From Alphaproteobacteria bacterium (GTDB lineage Bacteria > Pseudomonadota > Alphaproteobacteria > Ferrovibrionales > Ferrovibrionaceae), in assembly GCA_017307375.1 (NCBI GenBank), contig JAFKFH010000021.1:62001-126000 (forward strand): a DNA stretch of 64,000 bases, given 5' to 3'. Both the position numbers and the translations under genes were made by a program. Positions within the stretch are counted from its first letter, which is position 1. Every line of letters starts with the position of its first letter. Shown in pieces: positions 1 to 9,607 of this stretch. The notes under the pieces are model-generated. The model was not told where the DNA came from and did not search any database. It saw nothing but the letters and a program-made list of their open reading frames with translations.

Positions 1-128
1 TCGTCTACTCGGGCATCGCCACCTTCATCATCCTCAAGGTCATCGACATGGTCATGGGCCTGCGCGTCGACGAAGCCACCGAACGCGATGGCCTCGATCT
101 CAGCCTGCATGGCGAGACCATCCAGTAA
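1..128 (+). CDS. amt: Ammonium transporter, C-terminal fragment
   Basis: Only the last 41 codons are present; the reading frame enters at base 3 and ends at TAA 126-128. The peptide has the end of the last membrane helix, then the cytoplasmic tail GLRVDEATERDGLDLSLHGE, which closely matches the conserved tail of Amt/AmtB ammonium channels. Family proteins move ammonium/ammonia across the inner membrane, usually under GlnB/GlnK control. A strong intrinsic terminator follows at once, so this is probably the last gene of its unit. The identification rests on the tail alone. Confidence 0.85.
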   Translation, partial: VYSGIATFIILKVIDMVMGLRVDEATERDGLDLSLHGETIQ

Positions 129-149
129 TCAGGAATCCCTGAGGCGACT

Positions 150-183
150 TGGGGGGAGGGTCAAACCTCCCCCACTTTTTTTT
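150..183 (+). terminator. Intrinsic terminator after amt
   Basis: A perfect 8-bp stem (GGGGGAGG at 152-159 with CCTCCCCC at 166-173) is followed by eight T residues at 176-183. It lies 22 bases after the amt stop codon and closes rightward transcription before the convergent thioesterase gene. Confidence 0.9.
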
Positions 184-194
184 ACCGACCGCGA

Positions 195-617
195 CTATTT
201 CGGACCGGCCAGCGCGTAGGTCAGCGTCGCCTGGGCCAGCGGCTCGACCCCGCCATCCGGATAGAGCGTCACCTCCCCGAACACCAGGCTGCGCCCGCGT
301 TTGATCACCCGGGCCTCGATCAGCGTGTCGACCTTGACGGCGGCGCGAAAGAACGAGGTGTTCTGGCTGACCGTCGCCATGTCCTGGAAGCTGCCGAGGC
401 TCGAGGCCACCGCGAACACCATCGCCGTATCGGCCGCGGCCATGATCGCCTGGCCGCAGACCATGCCGCCGACCCGCGTCAGCCGCGCGTCGAAGGGCAG
501 GCGCAGGGTGACCCGGCCCGGCTCGATTGCTTCGATCCTCAGGCCCAGCTCCTGGATCCAGGGGGCGAAGTTGTCCTTGAGAACCTGCGCGGCCTGTTCG
601 ATGGTCATTCCCGTCAT
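195..617 (-). CDS. PaaI-family hotdog thioesterase
   Basis: The 140-residue protein has the length and fold pattern of single-domain PaaI/YbgC-like acyl-CoA thioesterases, which hydrolyse acyl- or aryl-CoA thioesters in the cytoplasm. The segment GGMVCGQAIMAAADTAM matches the conserved turn and central helix of the hotdog fold; a later segment ending LAQATLTYAL is the typical last strand. The frame stays open far upstream, but homology begins at MTGMTIEQ. ATG at 615-617 is used here, and the ATG three codons later is equally possible. The gene is transcribed away from the neighbouring membrane-protein gene. The substrate cannot be inferred. Confidence 0.85.
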   Translation of the reverse strand: MTGMTIEQAAQVLKDNFAPWIQELGLRIEAIEPGRVTLRLPFDARLTRVGGMVCGQAIMAAADTAMVFAVASSLGSFQDMATVSQNTSFFRAAVKVDTLIEARVIKRGRSLVFGEVTLYPDGGVEPLAQATLTYALAGPK

Positions 618-677
618 CTGGCGATTCCCCCTGTCGTTGCGTTTTCCGGGGTGGAAGAGTGAGGGCCGCAGGGGGAA

Positions 678-1262
678 ATGTCGATTACCGCCGTCATCTG
701 TGAAGTGGTCCTGGCGCTGGCCTGCGCCATCGCGATCGGGCTGTGCAGCCGGACCCGGCTGCCTTCGGGCCTGTTCTGGGCCATCGGTTTTGCCCTGATC
801 GGGATTACCGCGGGGCTCGGCGCGCTGCGGCTGGCCGGGTTCGAGGCGGTACGGCCCGCCCATCTGTTCTTCAACGGCCTCGCCGCCTCGGTCGGGGGCG
901 CGGCCCTGCTGCTCGGCGCGCTGTTCGGGGCGGTGCTGCGGCTCGGGCCGGGCCTCGGGGTGGTGGCTGCCGCGGCGGGCGGTGCCGGGCTGCTGGCGGT
1001 AGGGCTGGACCTGGTGCCCGATTTCGGGCAGCCGCCAGCCGTGCTGGCCCTGATCGGCATGGCCATCGTCGCGGCGATCGCGCTGAAGACGTCGCGGACG
1101 GCGGCCTTCTGGCTGTTTGCCGGCATCGGGCTCGCCGCCGCCGCCGAGGTCGCCCGCCAGGGCCGGCTGGGGCCGCTGCCGCTCGCGCCCTATGATCTCT
1201 ACCATCTGCTGCTGGCCGGCATGGCGGCCAGCTTCGGCATGGGGGCGAAATCGCACGGCTGA
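678..1262 (+). CDS. Hypothetical multi-pass membrane protein
   Basis: This 194-residue protein is built almost entirely of hydrophobic segments, about seven: residues ~3-23, 31-53, 60-85, 88-109, 118-135, 140-158 and 172-190. The first helix starts at the N terminus with no cleavable signal, so it should lie in the inner membrane. Single histidines sit at the start of the third helix (PAHLFFN) and in the last (YDLYHLLL), which could be ligands, but I do not recognise the family. A purine-rich AGGGGGA precedes the ATG closely. It is 60 bp from the divergent thioesterase gene and 33 bp before the molybdopterin enzyme gene. Confidence 0.65.
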   Translation: MSITAVICEVVLALACAIAIGLCSRTRLPSGLFWAIGFALIGITAGLGALRLAGFEAVRPAHLFFNGLAASVGGAALLLGALFGAVLRLGPGLGVVAAAAGGAGLLAVGLDLVPDFGQPPAVLALIGMAIVAAIALKTSRTAAFWLFAGIGLAAAAEVARQGRLGPLPLAPYDLYHLLLAGMAASFGMGAKSHG

Positions 1263-1295
1263 CGGCGCCGCGCCGGGCGGCTATGCTGCCCCGCC

Positions 1296-3392
1296 ATGAA
1301 CGCCAGCCCCAAGATCGCCCGCGCCCGGGACCAGGCCGTCGACATCGTTGCCTCGGCCTGCCCCCATGACTGCCCGTCGACCTGCGCCCTCGAGGTCGAG
1401 CGCCTGTCGCCGACCCGTATCGGCCGCGTCCGCGGGGCCGCCGACAACGACTACACCGCTGGCGTCATCTGCGCCAAGGTCGCCCGCTATGCCGAACGCG
1501 TGCACCATGCCGACCGGCTGACCAGGCCCTTGTTGCGGACCGGCCCGAAAGGGTCGGGCCAGTTCGCCGAGATCGGCTGGGCCGAGGCGCTCGACCGCGT
1601 GGCGGACGCCTTCGTCGCCGCCGAGCAGCGCCACGGCGCGGAAGCGGTCTGGCCCTATTACTACGCCGGCACCATGGGCCTGGTGCAGCGCGACGGCATC
1701 CACCGCCTGACCCACGCCAAGAAATACTCGCGCTTCTTCGGCACGATCTGCGTCAACCTCGCCTATGCCGGCTGGCTTGCCGGCACTGGGGCGCTGCGCG
1801 GGCCGGACCCGCGCGAGATCGGGCGCAGCGACCTCGTCGTCATCTGGGGCACCAACGCGGTCAACACCCAGATCAACGTGATGACGCACGCGACCCGCGC
1901 CCGCAAGGAACGCGGCGCCAAGATCGTCTGCATCGATCCCTACCGCAACGGCACGGCCGAGGCCGCCGACATCCATCTGATGCCGCGCCCCGGCACCGAC
2001 GGGGCGCTGGCCTGCGCGGTGATGCACGTGCTGTTCCGCGACGGCCACGCCGACTGGGAGTATCTGGAGCGCTACACCGACCGCCCGCGCGATCTCGAAG
2101 CGCGCGTCGCCGCCCAGACGCCGGCCTGGGCCGAGGCGATCACCGGCATCCCGGCGGCCGAGATCGAAGCCTTCGCGCGGCTGGTCGGCACGACGAAGCG
2201 GGCCTACTTCCGCCTAGGCTACGGCTTCTCGCGCAGCCGCAACGGCGCGGTCAACATGCATGCGGCCAGCTGCATCGCCGCGGTCACCGGCGCCTATCAG
2301 TACGAGGGCGGCGGTGCCTTCCACTCGAACGGCGGCATCTTCACGATGGACAAGACGCTGATCGAGGGGCTGGACCTGCGCGACCTCACGGTCCGCGACC
2401 TCGACCAGTCGCGCATCGGCCAGATCCTGACCGGCGATGCGGCCGCGCTGAAGGGCGGCCCGCCGGTGACGGCGATGCTGATCCAGAACACCAACCCCTA
2501 TGTGGTGGCGCCCGAACTCGGCCTCGTCCACCAGGGGTTCGCGCGCGACGATCTGTTCGTCTGCGTCCATGAGCAGTTCATGACCGAGACGGCAAAGATG
2601 GCCGACGTCGTGCTGCCGGCGACGATGTTCCTCGAACACGACGACATCTATCGCGGCGGCGGCAACCAGTATGTCCATTTCGGCCCGAAGGTGATCGAGG
2701 CGCCTGGCGAGGCGCGCGAGAACCACTACGTGATCTGCGAGCTGGCGAGGCGCCTGGGCGTGGCCGAGCTGCATCCGGGTTTCGGCATGACGCCGCGCGA
2801 GCTGGCCGACCAATGCCTGCGTTCGGGCGGCTATCCCGGGGCCGAGGACCTGATCGCGGCGCGCTGGCACGACGCCCAGCCGGATTTCCGCCGTGCCCAT
2901 TTTCTCGACGGCTTCAACTGGCCGGACAAGCGCTTCCGCTTCTTCCCCGACTGGAAGACCCAGGGACCGGACTGGGAAGGGATGCCCGAAGGCCCGACCC
3001 ATTGGGAATCGATCGAGGCGCCGACCGACGCGTGCCCGTTCCGCCTGGTCACCGCGCCGGCGCGCACCTTCCTCAATTCGACCTTCACCGAGACGCCGGG
3101 CAGCCTCGCCCGCGAGAAGCGCCCGACGGTAATGGTGCATCCCGACGATGCGGCGGCGCAGGGCATCGCCACCGGCGACCTCGTCCGCCTCGGCAATCGC
3201 CGCGGCAGCGTGGCTCTGCACGCCCAGCTGTTCGATGGCATGCGCCGGGGCGTGCTGATCGCCGAGGGCATCTGGCCGAACGGTGCCCATGTCGAGGGTG
3301 TCGGCATCAACCTCTTGATCGGCTCGGACCCCGCCAAGCCGAACGGCGGCGCCGCGTTCCACGATACGGCAGTGTGGCTGAGGCGGGCCTAG
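1296..3392 (+). CDS. Molybdopterin-dependent oxidoreductase (Fe4S4, bis-MGD type)
   Basis: The 698-residue protein is a DMSO-reductase-superfamily catalytic subunit. Cys22, Cys26, Cys30 and Cys59 form the CX3CX3CX28C motif for an N-terminal [4Fe-4S] cluster. Residues ~60-560 match the bis-MGD binding core, including MADVVLPATMFLEHDD, and the C terminus is the molydopterin dinucleotide-binding barrel (HPDDAAAQGIATGDLVRLG). There is no Tat signal, so it is probably cytoplasmic. No electron-transfer subunit is adjacent, so its partner and substrate are unknown; relatives include formate-dehydrogenase-like and assimilatory nitrate-reductase-like enzymes. Its end overlaps the convergent cysQ-like gene by 4 bp. 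Confidence 0.85.
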   Translation: MNASPKIARARDQAVDIVASACPHDCPSTCALEVERLSPTRIGRVRGAADNDYTAGVICAKVARYAERVHHADRLTRPLLRTGPKGSGQFAEIGWAEALDRVADAFVAAEQRHGAEAVWPYYYAGTMGLVQRDGIHRLTHAKKYSRFFGTICVNLAYAGWLAGTGALRGPDPREIGRSDLVVIWGTNAVNTQINVMTHATRARKERGAKIVCIDPYRNGTAEAADIHLMPRPGTDGALACAVMHVLFRDGHADWEYLERYTDRPRDLEARVAAQTPAWAEAITGIPAAEIEAFARLVGTTKRAYFRLGYGFSRSRNGAVNMHAASCIAAVTGAYQYEGGGAFHSNGGIFTMDKTLIEGLDLRDLTVRDLDQSRIGQILTGDAAALKGGPPVTAMLIQNTNPYVVAPELGLVHQGFARDDLFVCVHEQFMTETAKMADVVLPATMFLEHDDIYRGGGNQYVHFGPKVIEAPGEARENHYVICELARRLGVAELHPGFGMTPRELADQCLRSGGYPGAEDLIAARWHDAQPDFRRAHFLDGFNWPDKRFRFFPDWKTQGPDWEGMPEGPTHWESIEAPTDACPFRLVTAPARTFLNSTFTETPGSLAREKRPTVMVHPDDAAAQGIATGDLVRLGNRRGSVALHAQLFDGMRRGVLIAEGIWPNGAHVEGVGINLLIGSDPAKPNGGAAFHDTAVWLRRA

Positions 3393-4174
3393 GCCGCCTC
3401 GGCCAGCAGGTCGAGCACCTGGCCGTGCACCCCCGGCCCTGAGGTGATCACGTTCGGGTGCACCGGGCGGGGCTGGTTGTAGCGGAAGGCCGCGCCGGTC
3501 GCGGTCGTCGCGCGGGCACCGGCCTCGCGCACGATCAGGTCGGCGGCGGCGATGTCCCAGTCGGATTTCGGGGTCAGCGAGATCGCCGTCTCGAAGCGGC
3601 CGGCGGCGACCAGCACCATGCGGTAGGCGATCGAGTTGCGGTAGGAGAAGCTGGCGCCCGGTGCCGCTTCCTGCCAGGCCGGCGAGGAGAAATGCCGGCT
3701 TTTCGAGGCAAGCAGGCGGGCGGCGTTGAGGTCGTCGCGGCCGCTGGCATGGATCGGCCGGCCGTTCAGCGTGGCGCCCTGGCCCCTGACCGCGGCGAAG
3801 AACTCGTCGGTGGCCGGGTTGAACACGGCGGCCAGCACCGGCTCGCCCTGTTCGACCAGCGCGGCGCAGACGCAGAATTCCGGCCGGCGGGCGACGAAGG
3901 CGCGGGTGCCGTCGATCGGGTCGACGACCCAGACCCGGGCGCAGTCGAGCCGCCGCGGATCGTCGACGCTTTCCTCAGACAGCCAGCCATAGTCGGACCG
4001 CGCACCCTGCAGCCGCTCGTGCAGCAGCCGGTCGACCGCGAGGTCGGCTTCCGAGACCGGATCGTCCGGCTTCTTGTCCCACGGGGTCACGCCGGCCTTG
4101 AAATGGTCGAGCGCCAGCGCGCCGCCCTCGCGCGTCGCCGCCATCAGGAGGTCGAGATCGGCCGAAACGCTCAT
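3389..4174 (-). CDS. cysQ: Inositol monophosphatase family / 3'(2'),5'-bisphosphate nucleotidase (CysQ-like)
   Basis: The 261-residue protein has the lithium-sensitive Mg2+-phosphatase signatures: a metal-binding EES in WLSEESVDD, the loop VVDPIDGTRAF, and the second motif SDWDIAAADLIVREAGA. CysQ members remove 3'-phosphate from PAP/PAPS during sulfate assimilation, and close paralogs dephosphorylate inositol phosphates, so the substrate is inferred from overall likeness to alphaproteobacterial CysQ. The start codon overlaps the pmbA stop by 4 bp, implying translational coupling. The sequence is intact and of normal length. Confidence 0.8.
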   Translation of the reverse strand: MSVSADLDLLMAATREGGALALDHFKAGVTPWDKKPDDPVSEADLAVDRLLHERLQGARSDYGWLSEESVDDPRRLDCARVWVVDPIDGTRAFVARRPEFCVCAALVEQGEPVLAAVFNPATDEFFAAVRGQGATLNGRPIHASGRDDLNAARLLASKSRHFSSPAWQEAAPGASFSYRNSIAYRMVLVAAGRFETAISLTPKSDWDIAAADLIVREAGARATTATGAAFRYNQPRPVHPNVITSGPGVHGQVLDLLAEAA

Positions 4175-5529
4175 GTCCCGGCGATCATCATGTCGTCGAT
4201 GCGGATGGTCGGCGCGTCGGTACCGTAGCGGAAAGTGAGGTCGCTGGCCGGGATCAGCCGGGCGAACATGTCCTTCAGGTTGCCGGCGACCGTCAGTTCG
4301 GACACCGGATAGGCGATCTTGCCGTTCTCGATCCAGAAGCCCGACGCGCCGCGGCTGTAATCGCCGGTGACGCCGTTCACGCCCATGCCGATCAGTTCGG
4401 TGATGTAGAGGCCCGACGTGATGTCGGCGATCAGGTCGTCGGGCGAGACCTGGCCCGCTTCCATGTAGAAGTTGGTGACGCTGGGGCCCGGCGGCCCGCC
4501 GGCACCGCGCGAGGCGTTGCCCTGCGTCGCCAGGCCGAGCTGGCGGGCGGTTCCGGTATCGAGCAGCCAGCCGTCGAGCGTGCCGTCGGCCACCAGCACC
4601 CGGCGCCGGGTGGCGACCCCCTCGCCGTCGAACGGGCGCGAACGGGTGCCGCGGATACGCAAGGGGTCGTCGACGATGTTGATGCCGGGGCGAAAGATCC
4701 GCTCGCCCAGGCGATCCTTCAGGAATGAGGTGCCGCGGGCCACCGACTGGCCGTTGATCGCGCCCGAGAGATGCCCGACCAGCGAGCCCGCCACCCGCGG
4801 GCTGAACACCACCGTCGCCGTCTGGCTGGGCACCTTGCGCGGGTTCAGCCGTTTCAGCGCCTTGTCGGCCGCGGTGCGGCCGATCGCCTCGGGCGCATTG
4901 AGCTCGGCCCGGAAGCGCTTGGAGGAAAAGTCGTAGTCGCGCTCCATCCCGGTGCCTTCGCCGGCGATGACGCTGATCGAGCGGCCGTAGTTCGTGCCGA
5001 AATAGGCGCCGGCAAAGCCGTCCGAGGTCGCGAGGGCGACCAGACCGGAACCGGCCGAGGCGCCGCCGCCTTCCGAGTTGGTGATGCCGGGTACCGCCAG
5101 CGCGGCTTCCTCCATCGCCCGCGCCTCCTCGATCAGCGTCTCGATCGGGGGCGGCGGCTCGGGGTCGGCGAGGTCGAGATCGGGCCAGGACCCGGCCAGG
5201 GTCGCCGGGTCGGCAAGGCCGCAGAACTTGTCCTCCGGGGCCAGCTTGGCCATGGCCACCGCCCGTTCGACCACCTTGTCCAGCGCGTCGCGCCGCCGGT
5301 CGGTGCCGGCGACGAACGCTTGCCGCTTGCCGATCAGCACCCGCAGGCCGAGATCGACCGTCTCCGACCGCTCGATATCCTCGGGCTTGCCCATGCGGTA
5401 GGACGCCCCGTAGGAAACGCTTTCGAAGGCGATTGCGTCGGCCTGATCGGCGCCGGCGGCGCGGGCCCGGCCGATCAGGTCGGTCAGGAGGTCGAGGGTG
5501 GCGGCGGCGCGGGACTTGTTATCGGTCAT
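4171..5529 (-). CDS. pmbA: Metalloprotease regulator PmbA (TldE)
   Basis: This 452-residue protein aligns over its length with PmbA/TldE, the subunit that pairs with the metalloprotease TldD to process small peptides such as microcin B17 and other modified peptides. The C-terminal part is conserved (NFYMEAGQVSPDDLI, then GMGVNGVTGDYSRGASGFW). It lacks the HExxxH-type zinc site of TldD, as expected. No tldD is adjacent, so the partner must be encoded elsewhere. It lies 54 bp after the epimerase gene on the same strand and overlaps the cysQ-like gene. Confidence 0.9.
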   Translation of the reverse strand: MTDNKSRAAATLDLLTDLIGRARAAGADQADAIAFESVSYGASYRMGKPEDIERSETVDLGLRVLIGKRQAFVAGTDRRRDALDKVVERAVAMAKLAPEDKFCGLADPATLAGSWPDLDLADPEPPPPIETLIEEARAMEEAALAVPGITNSEGGGASAGSGLVALATSDGFAGAYFGTNYGRSISVIAGEGTGMERDYDFSSKRFRAELNAPEAIGRTAADKALKRLNPRKVPSQTATVVFSPRVAGSLVGHLSGAINGQSVARGTSFLKDRLGERIFRPGINIVDDPLRIRGTRSRPFDGEGVATRRRVLVADGTLDGWLLDTGTARQLGLATQGNASRGAGGPPGPSVTNFYMEAGQVSPDDLIADITSGLYITELIGMGVNGVTGDYSRGASGFWIENGKIAYPVSELTVAGNLKDMFARLIPASDLTFRYGTDAPTIRIDDMMIAGT

Positions 5530-5583
5530 GACGTCTCGTGGCTTACCGGGGACTGTAGCCCAGGATATGGGGCGTAGGCGGGG

Positions 5584-6579
5584 TCAGCGCAACAGCCCGG
5601 CGGTTTTCAGCCAGGTGTGGCAGTCCGCCAGCATGTAGTAGAGCGGCGCCGGGCGATAGCCCAGTTCGTCGATCGCCCGGGTCGAAGCGATGCGGGTCCG
5701 GTGGCAGACCATCTCGGCGCCCTCGGGGGTCAGTTCGGGCCTTTCGCCGGTGAATCGGGCTTTCAGCGCCTGCAGCCGGGCGGCGGCGCGCAGCGCCGCG
5801 GCCGGCAGCACCCGGGACGGCACCTTGGCCCCCAGGCGGAAGCCGATCTCGGCAATCACCTCGTGGAAACTGTGGTCGGCACCGCCCAGCAGGTAGTTCT
5901 GTCCCCGCCGGCCCCTGTCGCCGGCCGCGATGATCGCCGACGCCACGGCCGCCGCATGCGCAAAGCTGCCCGAACCCGGCGGAATGCCGGGCAGGCGCCC
6001 CTGGTCGACCATCAGGAACATCCGCGACCAGGTGCCGGGATCGTAACGGCCCAGGATATGCGCCGGATTGACGATCACGGCGTCGAGGCCGCGTTCGGCC
6101 GCGGTCTTCACCGCCTGTTCGGCCTGCCACTTGGTGCGGACATAGCCGATCCAGGAACTGCCGCCGGTCTGCGGCGTAGCCTCGTCGATCTCGGGCCGGT
6201 GCAGGTCGTAGACGCTCCAGGTCGAGACATGGACGAGGCGGCGGGCTCGCCGCGTCAGCGCGGCGGCCAGCAGGTTGCGCGTGCCCTCGACATTGATCCG
6301 CCGCTGGACTTCGGCTTCGCGCGCCCAGATCGAGGTGTTGGCGGCGACATGGAAGACGCGGTCGACCTCCATCGGGATCGCGGCGGCAAGACTCGCCTGG
6401 TCCTGCAGCGAGCCTTCGACCCAGGTGATCACCCGTTCGCCGTAGAACGAGCGGTCGCTGTCGCGGCGATGCAGCGCGGTGACCTGCCAGCCCTGGTCCA
6501 GCAGCTGTTCGACGAGATGCTTGCCGAGGAAGCCGGTCGCCCCGGTGACGAAGGCCCGGCGGGGTCGCCCCTCGCTCAT
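5584..6579 (-). CDS. NAD(P)-dependent epimerase/dehydratase (extended SDR)
   Basis: The Rossmann motif TGATGFLG is near the N terminus, followed by a conserved DRVFHVAANTS segment and the catalytic YxxxK as YVRTK. The ~331-residue length fits extended short-chain dehydrogenases of the dihydroflavonol-reductase/3-beta-HSD-like group, which oxidise or reduce hydroxy or keto groups on bulky substrates. The ATG at 6577-6579 overlaps the stop codon of the upstream cyclase gene (ATGA), which decides the start over an ATG five codons earlier. Tight linkage to ubiD and a cyclase suggests one transcript. The substrate is unknown. Confidence 0.8.
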   Translation of the reverse strand: MSEGRPRRAFVTGATGFLGKHLVEQLLDQGWQVTALHRRDSDRSFYGERVITWVEGSLQDQASLAAAIPMEVDRVFHVAANTSIWAREAEVQRRINVEGTRNLLAAALTRRARRLVHVSTWSVYDLHRPEIDEATPQTGGSSWIGYVRTKWQAEQAVKTAAERGLDAVIVNPAHILGRYDPGTWSRMFLMVDQGRLPGIPPGSGSFAHAAAVASAIIAAGDRGRRGQNYLLGGADHSFHEVIAEIGFRLGAKVPSRVLPAAALRAAARLQALKARFTGERPELTPEGAEMVCHRTRIASTRAIDELGYRPAPLYYMLADCHTWLKTAGLLR

Positions 6580-7907
6580 CGCGCGATCTGCCACAGGCCG
6601 AGCGGGGCATCCAGGCCGCGGATCGTCTGGTCGGGCAGGCGCACCAGGCCCGTAGCGGTCAGGTCGTGGACCTGGGCTTCGGCGCTCAGGCGCCGGACGA
6701 AGGCGTCCGAGGCGATCAGCGCGGCGTGATGCTCGCGTGTCAGTTTTTCCAGGCGGCTGGCAACGTTCACCGTCTCGCCCACCACCGTATACTCGATGCG
6801 GTTCTCGTCGCCGATGTTGCCGAGGGTGACCGGGCCGAAATGCAGCCCGATCGACAACAGGATCGGGGCCTCGCCCCGCCGCTCGCGATCCTGGTTGAGG
6901 CTGGCCATCGCGACCAGCATGCTGCGCGCCGCGGCCAGCGCGTCGGTCGCCTCGTGGCCGGTGGGGCGCGGCGTACCGAAGCTCGCCATCAGCCCGTCGC
7001 CCAGGAACTTGTCGAGGGTGCCGCCACAGGCGAAGACGGCGCGGGCAAGGCCCCGCTGCACCTCGCGCACCAGGGTGATGACCTGGTGCGGATCGTGGCC
7101 GGCGGTGGCGCGGGTGAAGCCGACTAGGTCGGCGAACAGCACCGCGACGCTGAGCTGGCGGGCCTCGCCGAACGGATCGTCCATGCCGGAGAGATCCTCG
7201 ACCACGGTCGGCGAGAAATAGCGCGACAGGTTCAGGCGGGCCCGGTCGGCCTCGGCCTGGCGGCGCACCATGCGGCGGGCCCGATAGGCCGCGGTCGCGG
7301 TGATCGCGGTGATCAGCAGCAGGCCTTCGATCTGGCGCAGCGGCACCGGCGGCAGCACCATCCAGGGATTGGTCAGTGCCGCGATGATCTCGTCTCGCGA
7401 TACCAGCTGCTGGCTATGCGGCATGGCGCCGATGACGACACCGGGTTGCAGGCCGACCCAGATCCAGCCGGCCAGCCAGCAGGCCGACATCGTCACGCCG
7501 CTCCAGATCACCACGGCCGGTGCATTGCCGAGCGACGACAGGGCGATGAACCCGGCCAGGAACAGCACGGTGTCGAAGCCGAGCCGCATCGGCGGGGGCA
7601 GCGCAATCGTATCGAAATGCCCGGCGGCAAGCACGCCGCCGACGATCACCGCGCCATCGACGGCGGCAAACAGCGCGGCAAGCCAGGCCTGGTCGCGCTC
7701 GGGCGTGCGCAGGGCAAGCTGGACGAGGCCCAACGCCATCAGCACCAACAGCATGGTCAGGATCGGGACCGCCCGGGCGAAACCGATTTCCCAGACGAGA
7801 TAGCCGGTGATGACGACGCAGGCGAGCGCCCGCAGGACCACGGCGAGCTGCAGGCCCTTGTAGGCCTCGGCCCTCAGCGCGCGGTCGACGTGTTCCTGTC
7901 GGCGCAT
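6576..7907 (-). CDS. Membrane-anchored class III adenylate/guanylate cyclase
   Basis: About 443 residues. The N-terminal half has five to six hydrophobic segments that form a membrane region, followed by a basic cytoplasmic linker. The C-terminal half is a class III nucleotidyl cyclase domain: AVLFADLVGFTR with the first metal aspartate, GTLDKFLGDGLMASFG with the second, and a late segment ending YTVVGETVNVASRLE. Such enzymes make cAMP or cGMP in response to membrane cues. The ATG at 7905-7907 lies 4 bp after the ubiD stop, and the gene overlaps the epimerase gene. Adenylate is the usual substrate in such proteins, but this is not proven here. Confidence 0.85.
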   Translation of the reverse strand: MRRQEHVDRALRAEAYKGLQLAVVLRALACVVITGYLVWEIGFARAVPILTMLLVLMALGLVQLALRTPERDQAWLAALFAAVDGAVIVGGVLAAGHFDTIALPPPMRLGFDTVLFLAGFIALSSLGNAPAVVIWSGVTMSACWLAGWIWVGLQPGVVIGAMPHSQQLVSRDEIIAALTNPWMVLPPVPLRQIEGLLLITAITATAAYRARRMVRRQAEADRARLNLSRYFSPTVVEDLSGMDDPFGEARQLSVAVLFADLVGFTRATAGHDPHQVITLVREVQRGLARAVFACGGTLDKFLGDGLMASFGTPRPTGHEATDALAAARSMLVAMASLNQDRERRGEAPILLSIGLHFGPVTLGNIGDENRIEYTVVGETVNVASRLEKLTREHHAALIASDAFVRRLSAEAQVHDLTATGLVRLPDQTIRGLDAPLGLWQIAR

Positions 7908-7911
7908 CGCG

Positions 7912-9420
7912 TCACCGCCAGATCGGCTTGCCCGAACCGGGCAGGCCGAGACGGCTCCATTTCTCGCTGACCGCGTCGATGACATCGTCGGTCATCCGGA
8001 TCTTCTCGCCCCATTCGCGCTTGGTTTCGGGCGGCCACTTGTTGGTGGCGTCCAGTCCGATCTTCGAGCCGAGGCCGGATTCGGGCGAGGCGAAATCGAG
8101 ATAGTCGATCGGCGTCCCCTCGATCACCGTGATGTCGCGCGCCGGGTCCATCCGGGTCGACATCGCCCACATCACGTCCTTCCAGTCGCGGGCATCGATG
8201 TCGTCATCCACGACGATCACCCATTTCGTGTACATGAACTGGCGCAGATAGGACCATACGCCGAGCATCACGCGCTTGGCGTGGCCGGGATAGGCCTTCT
8301 TCATCGACACGACCGCGATGCGGTAGGAACACCCCTCCGGCGGCAGCCAGAAATCGACGATTTCGGGGAACTGCTGGCGGAACAGCGGGATGAAGACCTC
8401 ATTCAGCGCCTCGCCCAGCACGCTCGGTTCGTCCGGCGGGCGGCCGGTGAAGGTCGACAGGTAGATCGGCTTGCGCCGCATCGTCACCGCGGTGACGGTG
8501 AAGACCGGGAATTTCTCGACCGCGTTGTAATAGCCGGTATGGTCGCCATAGGGGCCTTCGTCGGCGTAGTCGTCCAGGCTGACCAGGCCTTCCAGCACGA
8601 TCTCGGCCTCGGCCGGCACCTTCAGCGGCTGGCTGACGCAATCGACCAGCTCTGCCTTCTTGCCGCGCAGCAGTCCGGCGAACTGGTATTCCGACAGCGT
8701 GTCGGGCACCGGGGTGACGGCGGCCAGGATCGTGCCGGGATCGGCGCCGATCACGGCCGCGGCGGGCAGCGGCTCGCGCTTGGCCTCGCCCCAGCGGCGA
8801 TGATGCTGGGCGCCGCCGCGATGGCGCAGCCAGCGCATGATGCAGCGATTGCGGTCCAGCAGCTGCATCCGGTAGATGCCCAGGTTGAAGGCATCCTCGC
8901 GTGCCCGGCTCGGTCCGCGGGTGACGACCAGCGGCCAGGTGATCAGCGGCGCCGGCTCGCCCGGCCAGCAGGACTGGATCGGCAATCTGGTCAGGTCGAT
9001 CTCGTCGCCGCGCCAGACCACCTCCTGGGCCGGCGCATGGCCGACGGTCTTCGGCGGCATCGACAGCACCGTCTTGACCAGCGGCAGCATGGCGATCGCC
9101 TCGCGGAACCCCGATGGCGGCTCGGGCTGGCGCAGGAAGGCCAGCGTCTCGCCGACCTCGCGCAGCTGATGGGGTTCGCGGTCCATGCCCCAGGCCACGC
9201 GCTCGACCGTGCCAAACAGGTTGACCAGGACCGGGATGTCGGAAATCCGGCCGTCGGCCATCACCGGCCGCTCGAACAGCACGGCCGGACCCTGCTCGGC
9301 CAGCAGCCGGGTCTGGATCTCGGTCATTTCGAGGACGGTGGAAACCGGTTCGGATACGCGCACTAGGCGACCGGTCTGTTCCAGCCGCGTAATGAATTCG
9401 CGCAGAGACGCATAGGGCAT
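7912..9420 (-). CDS. ubiD: UbiD family prenylated-FMN decarboxylase
   Basis: The 502-residue protein matches UbiD, which removes the carboxyl group of 3-polyprenyl-4-hydroxybenzoate in ubiquinone synthesis using the prenylated FMN made by UbiX. Conserved stretches include the N-terminal [57 protein letters not shown] and [20 protein letters not shown]. The frame is open far upstream, but homology starts at ATG 9418-9420. ubiA lies 11 kb away in this window and no ubiX is adjacent. It is the first gene of a run with the cyclase and epimerase genes. Confidence 0.9.
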   Translation of the reverse strand: MPYASLREFITRLEQTGRLVRVSEPVSTVLEMTEIQTRLLAEQGPAVLFERPVMADGRISDIPVLVNLFGTVERVAWGMDREPHQLREVGETLAFLRQPEPPSGFREAIAMLPLVKTVLSMPPKTVGHAPAQEVVWRGDEIDLTRLPIQSCWPGEPAPLITWPLVVTRGPSRAREDAFNLGIYRMQLLDRNRCIMRWLRHRGGAQHHRRWGEAKREPLPAAAVIGADPGTILAAVTPVPDTLSEYQFAGLLRGKKAELVDCVSQPLKVPAEAEIVLEGLVSLDDYADEGPYGDHTGYYNAVEKFPVFTVTAVTMRRKPIYLSTFTGRPPDEPSVLGEALNEVFIPLFRQQFPEIVDFWLPPEGCSYRIAVVSMKKAYPGHAKRVMLGVWSYLRQFMYTKWVIVVDDDIDARDWKDVMWAMSTRMDPARDITVIEGTPIDYLDFASPESGLGSKIGLDATNKWPPETKREWGEKIRMTDDVIDAVSEKWSRLGLPGSGKPIWR

Positions 9421-9607
9421 GATCTGGATACGACAACTTGAGGACGATTGCGCGATCTTACGTCCTTTGCCGCGATTTGTGCCACACTTGCCATCGGCGC
9501 GCGGGCACGTCATACAGGCCCGTCGGCCGGCGTCGCAGGGTTGCGCACGAAGAACGGACAGGGTCCCGTCAGGGTGGGCCCGACCAGCCGATATACGAGG
9601 AATGACA

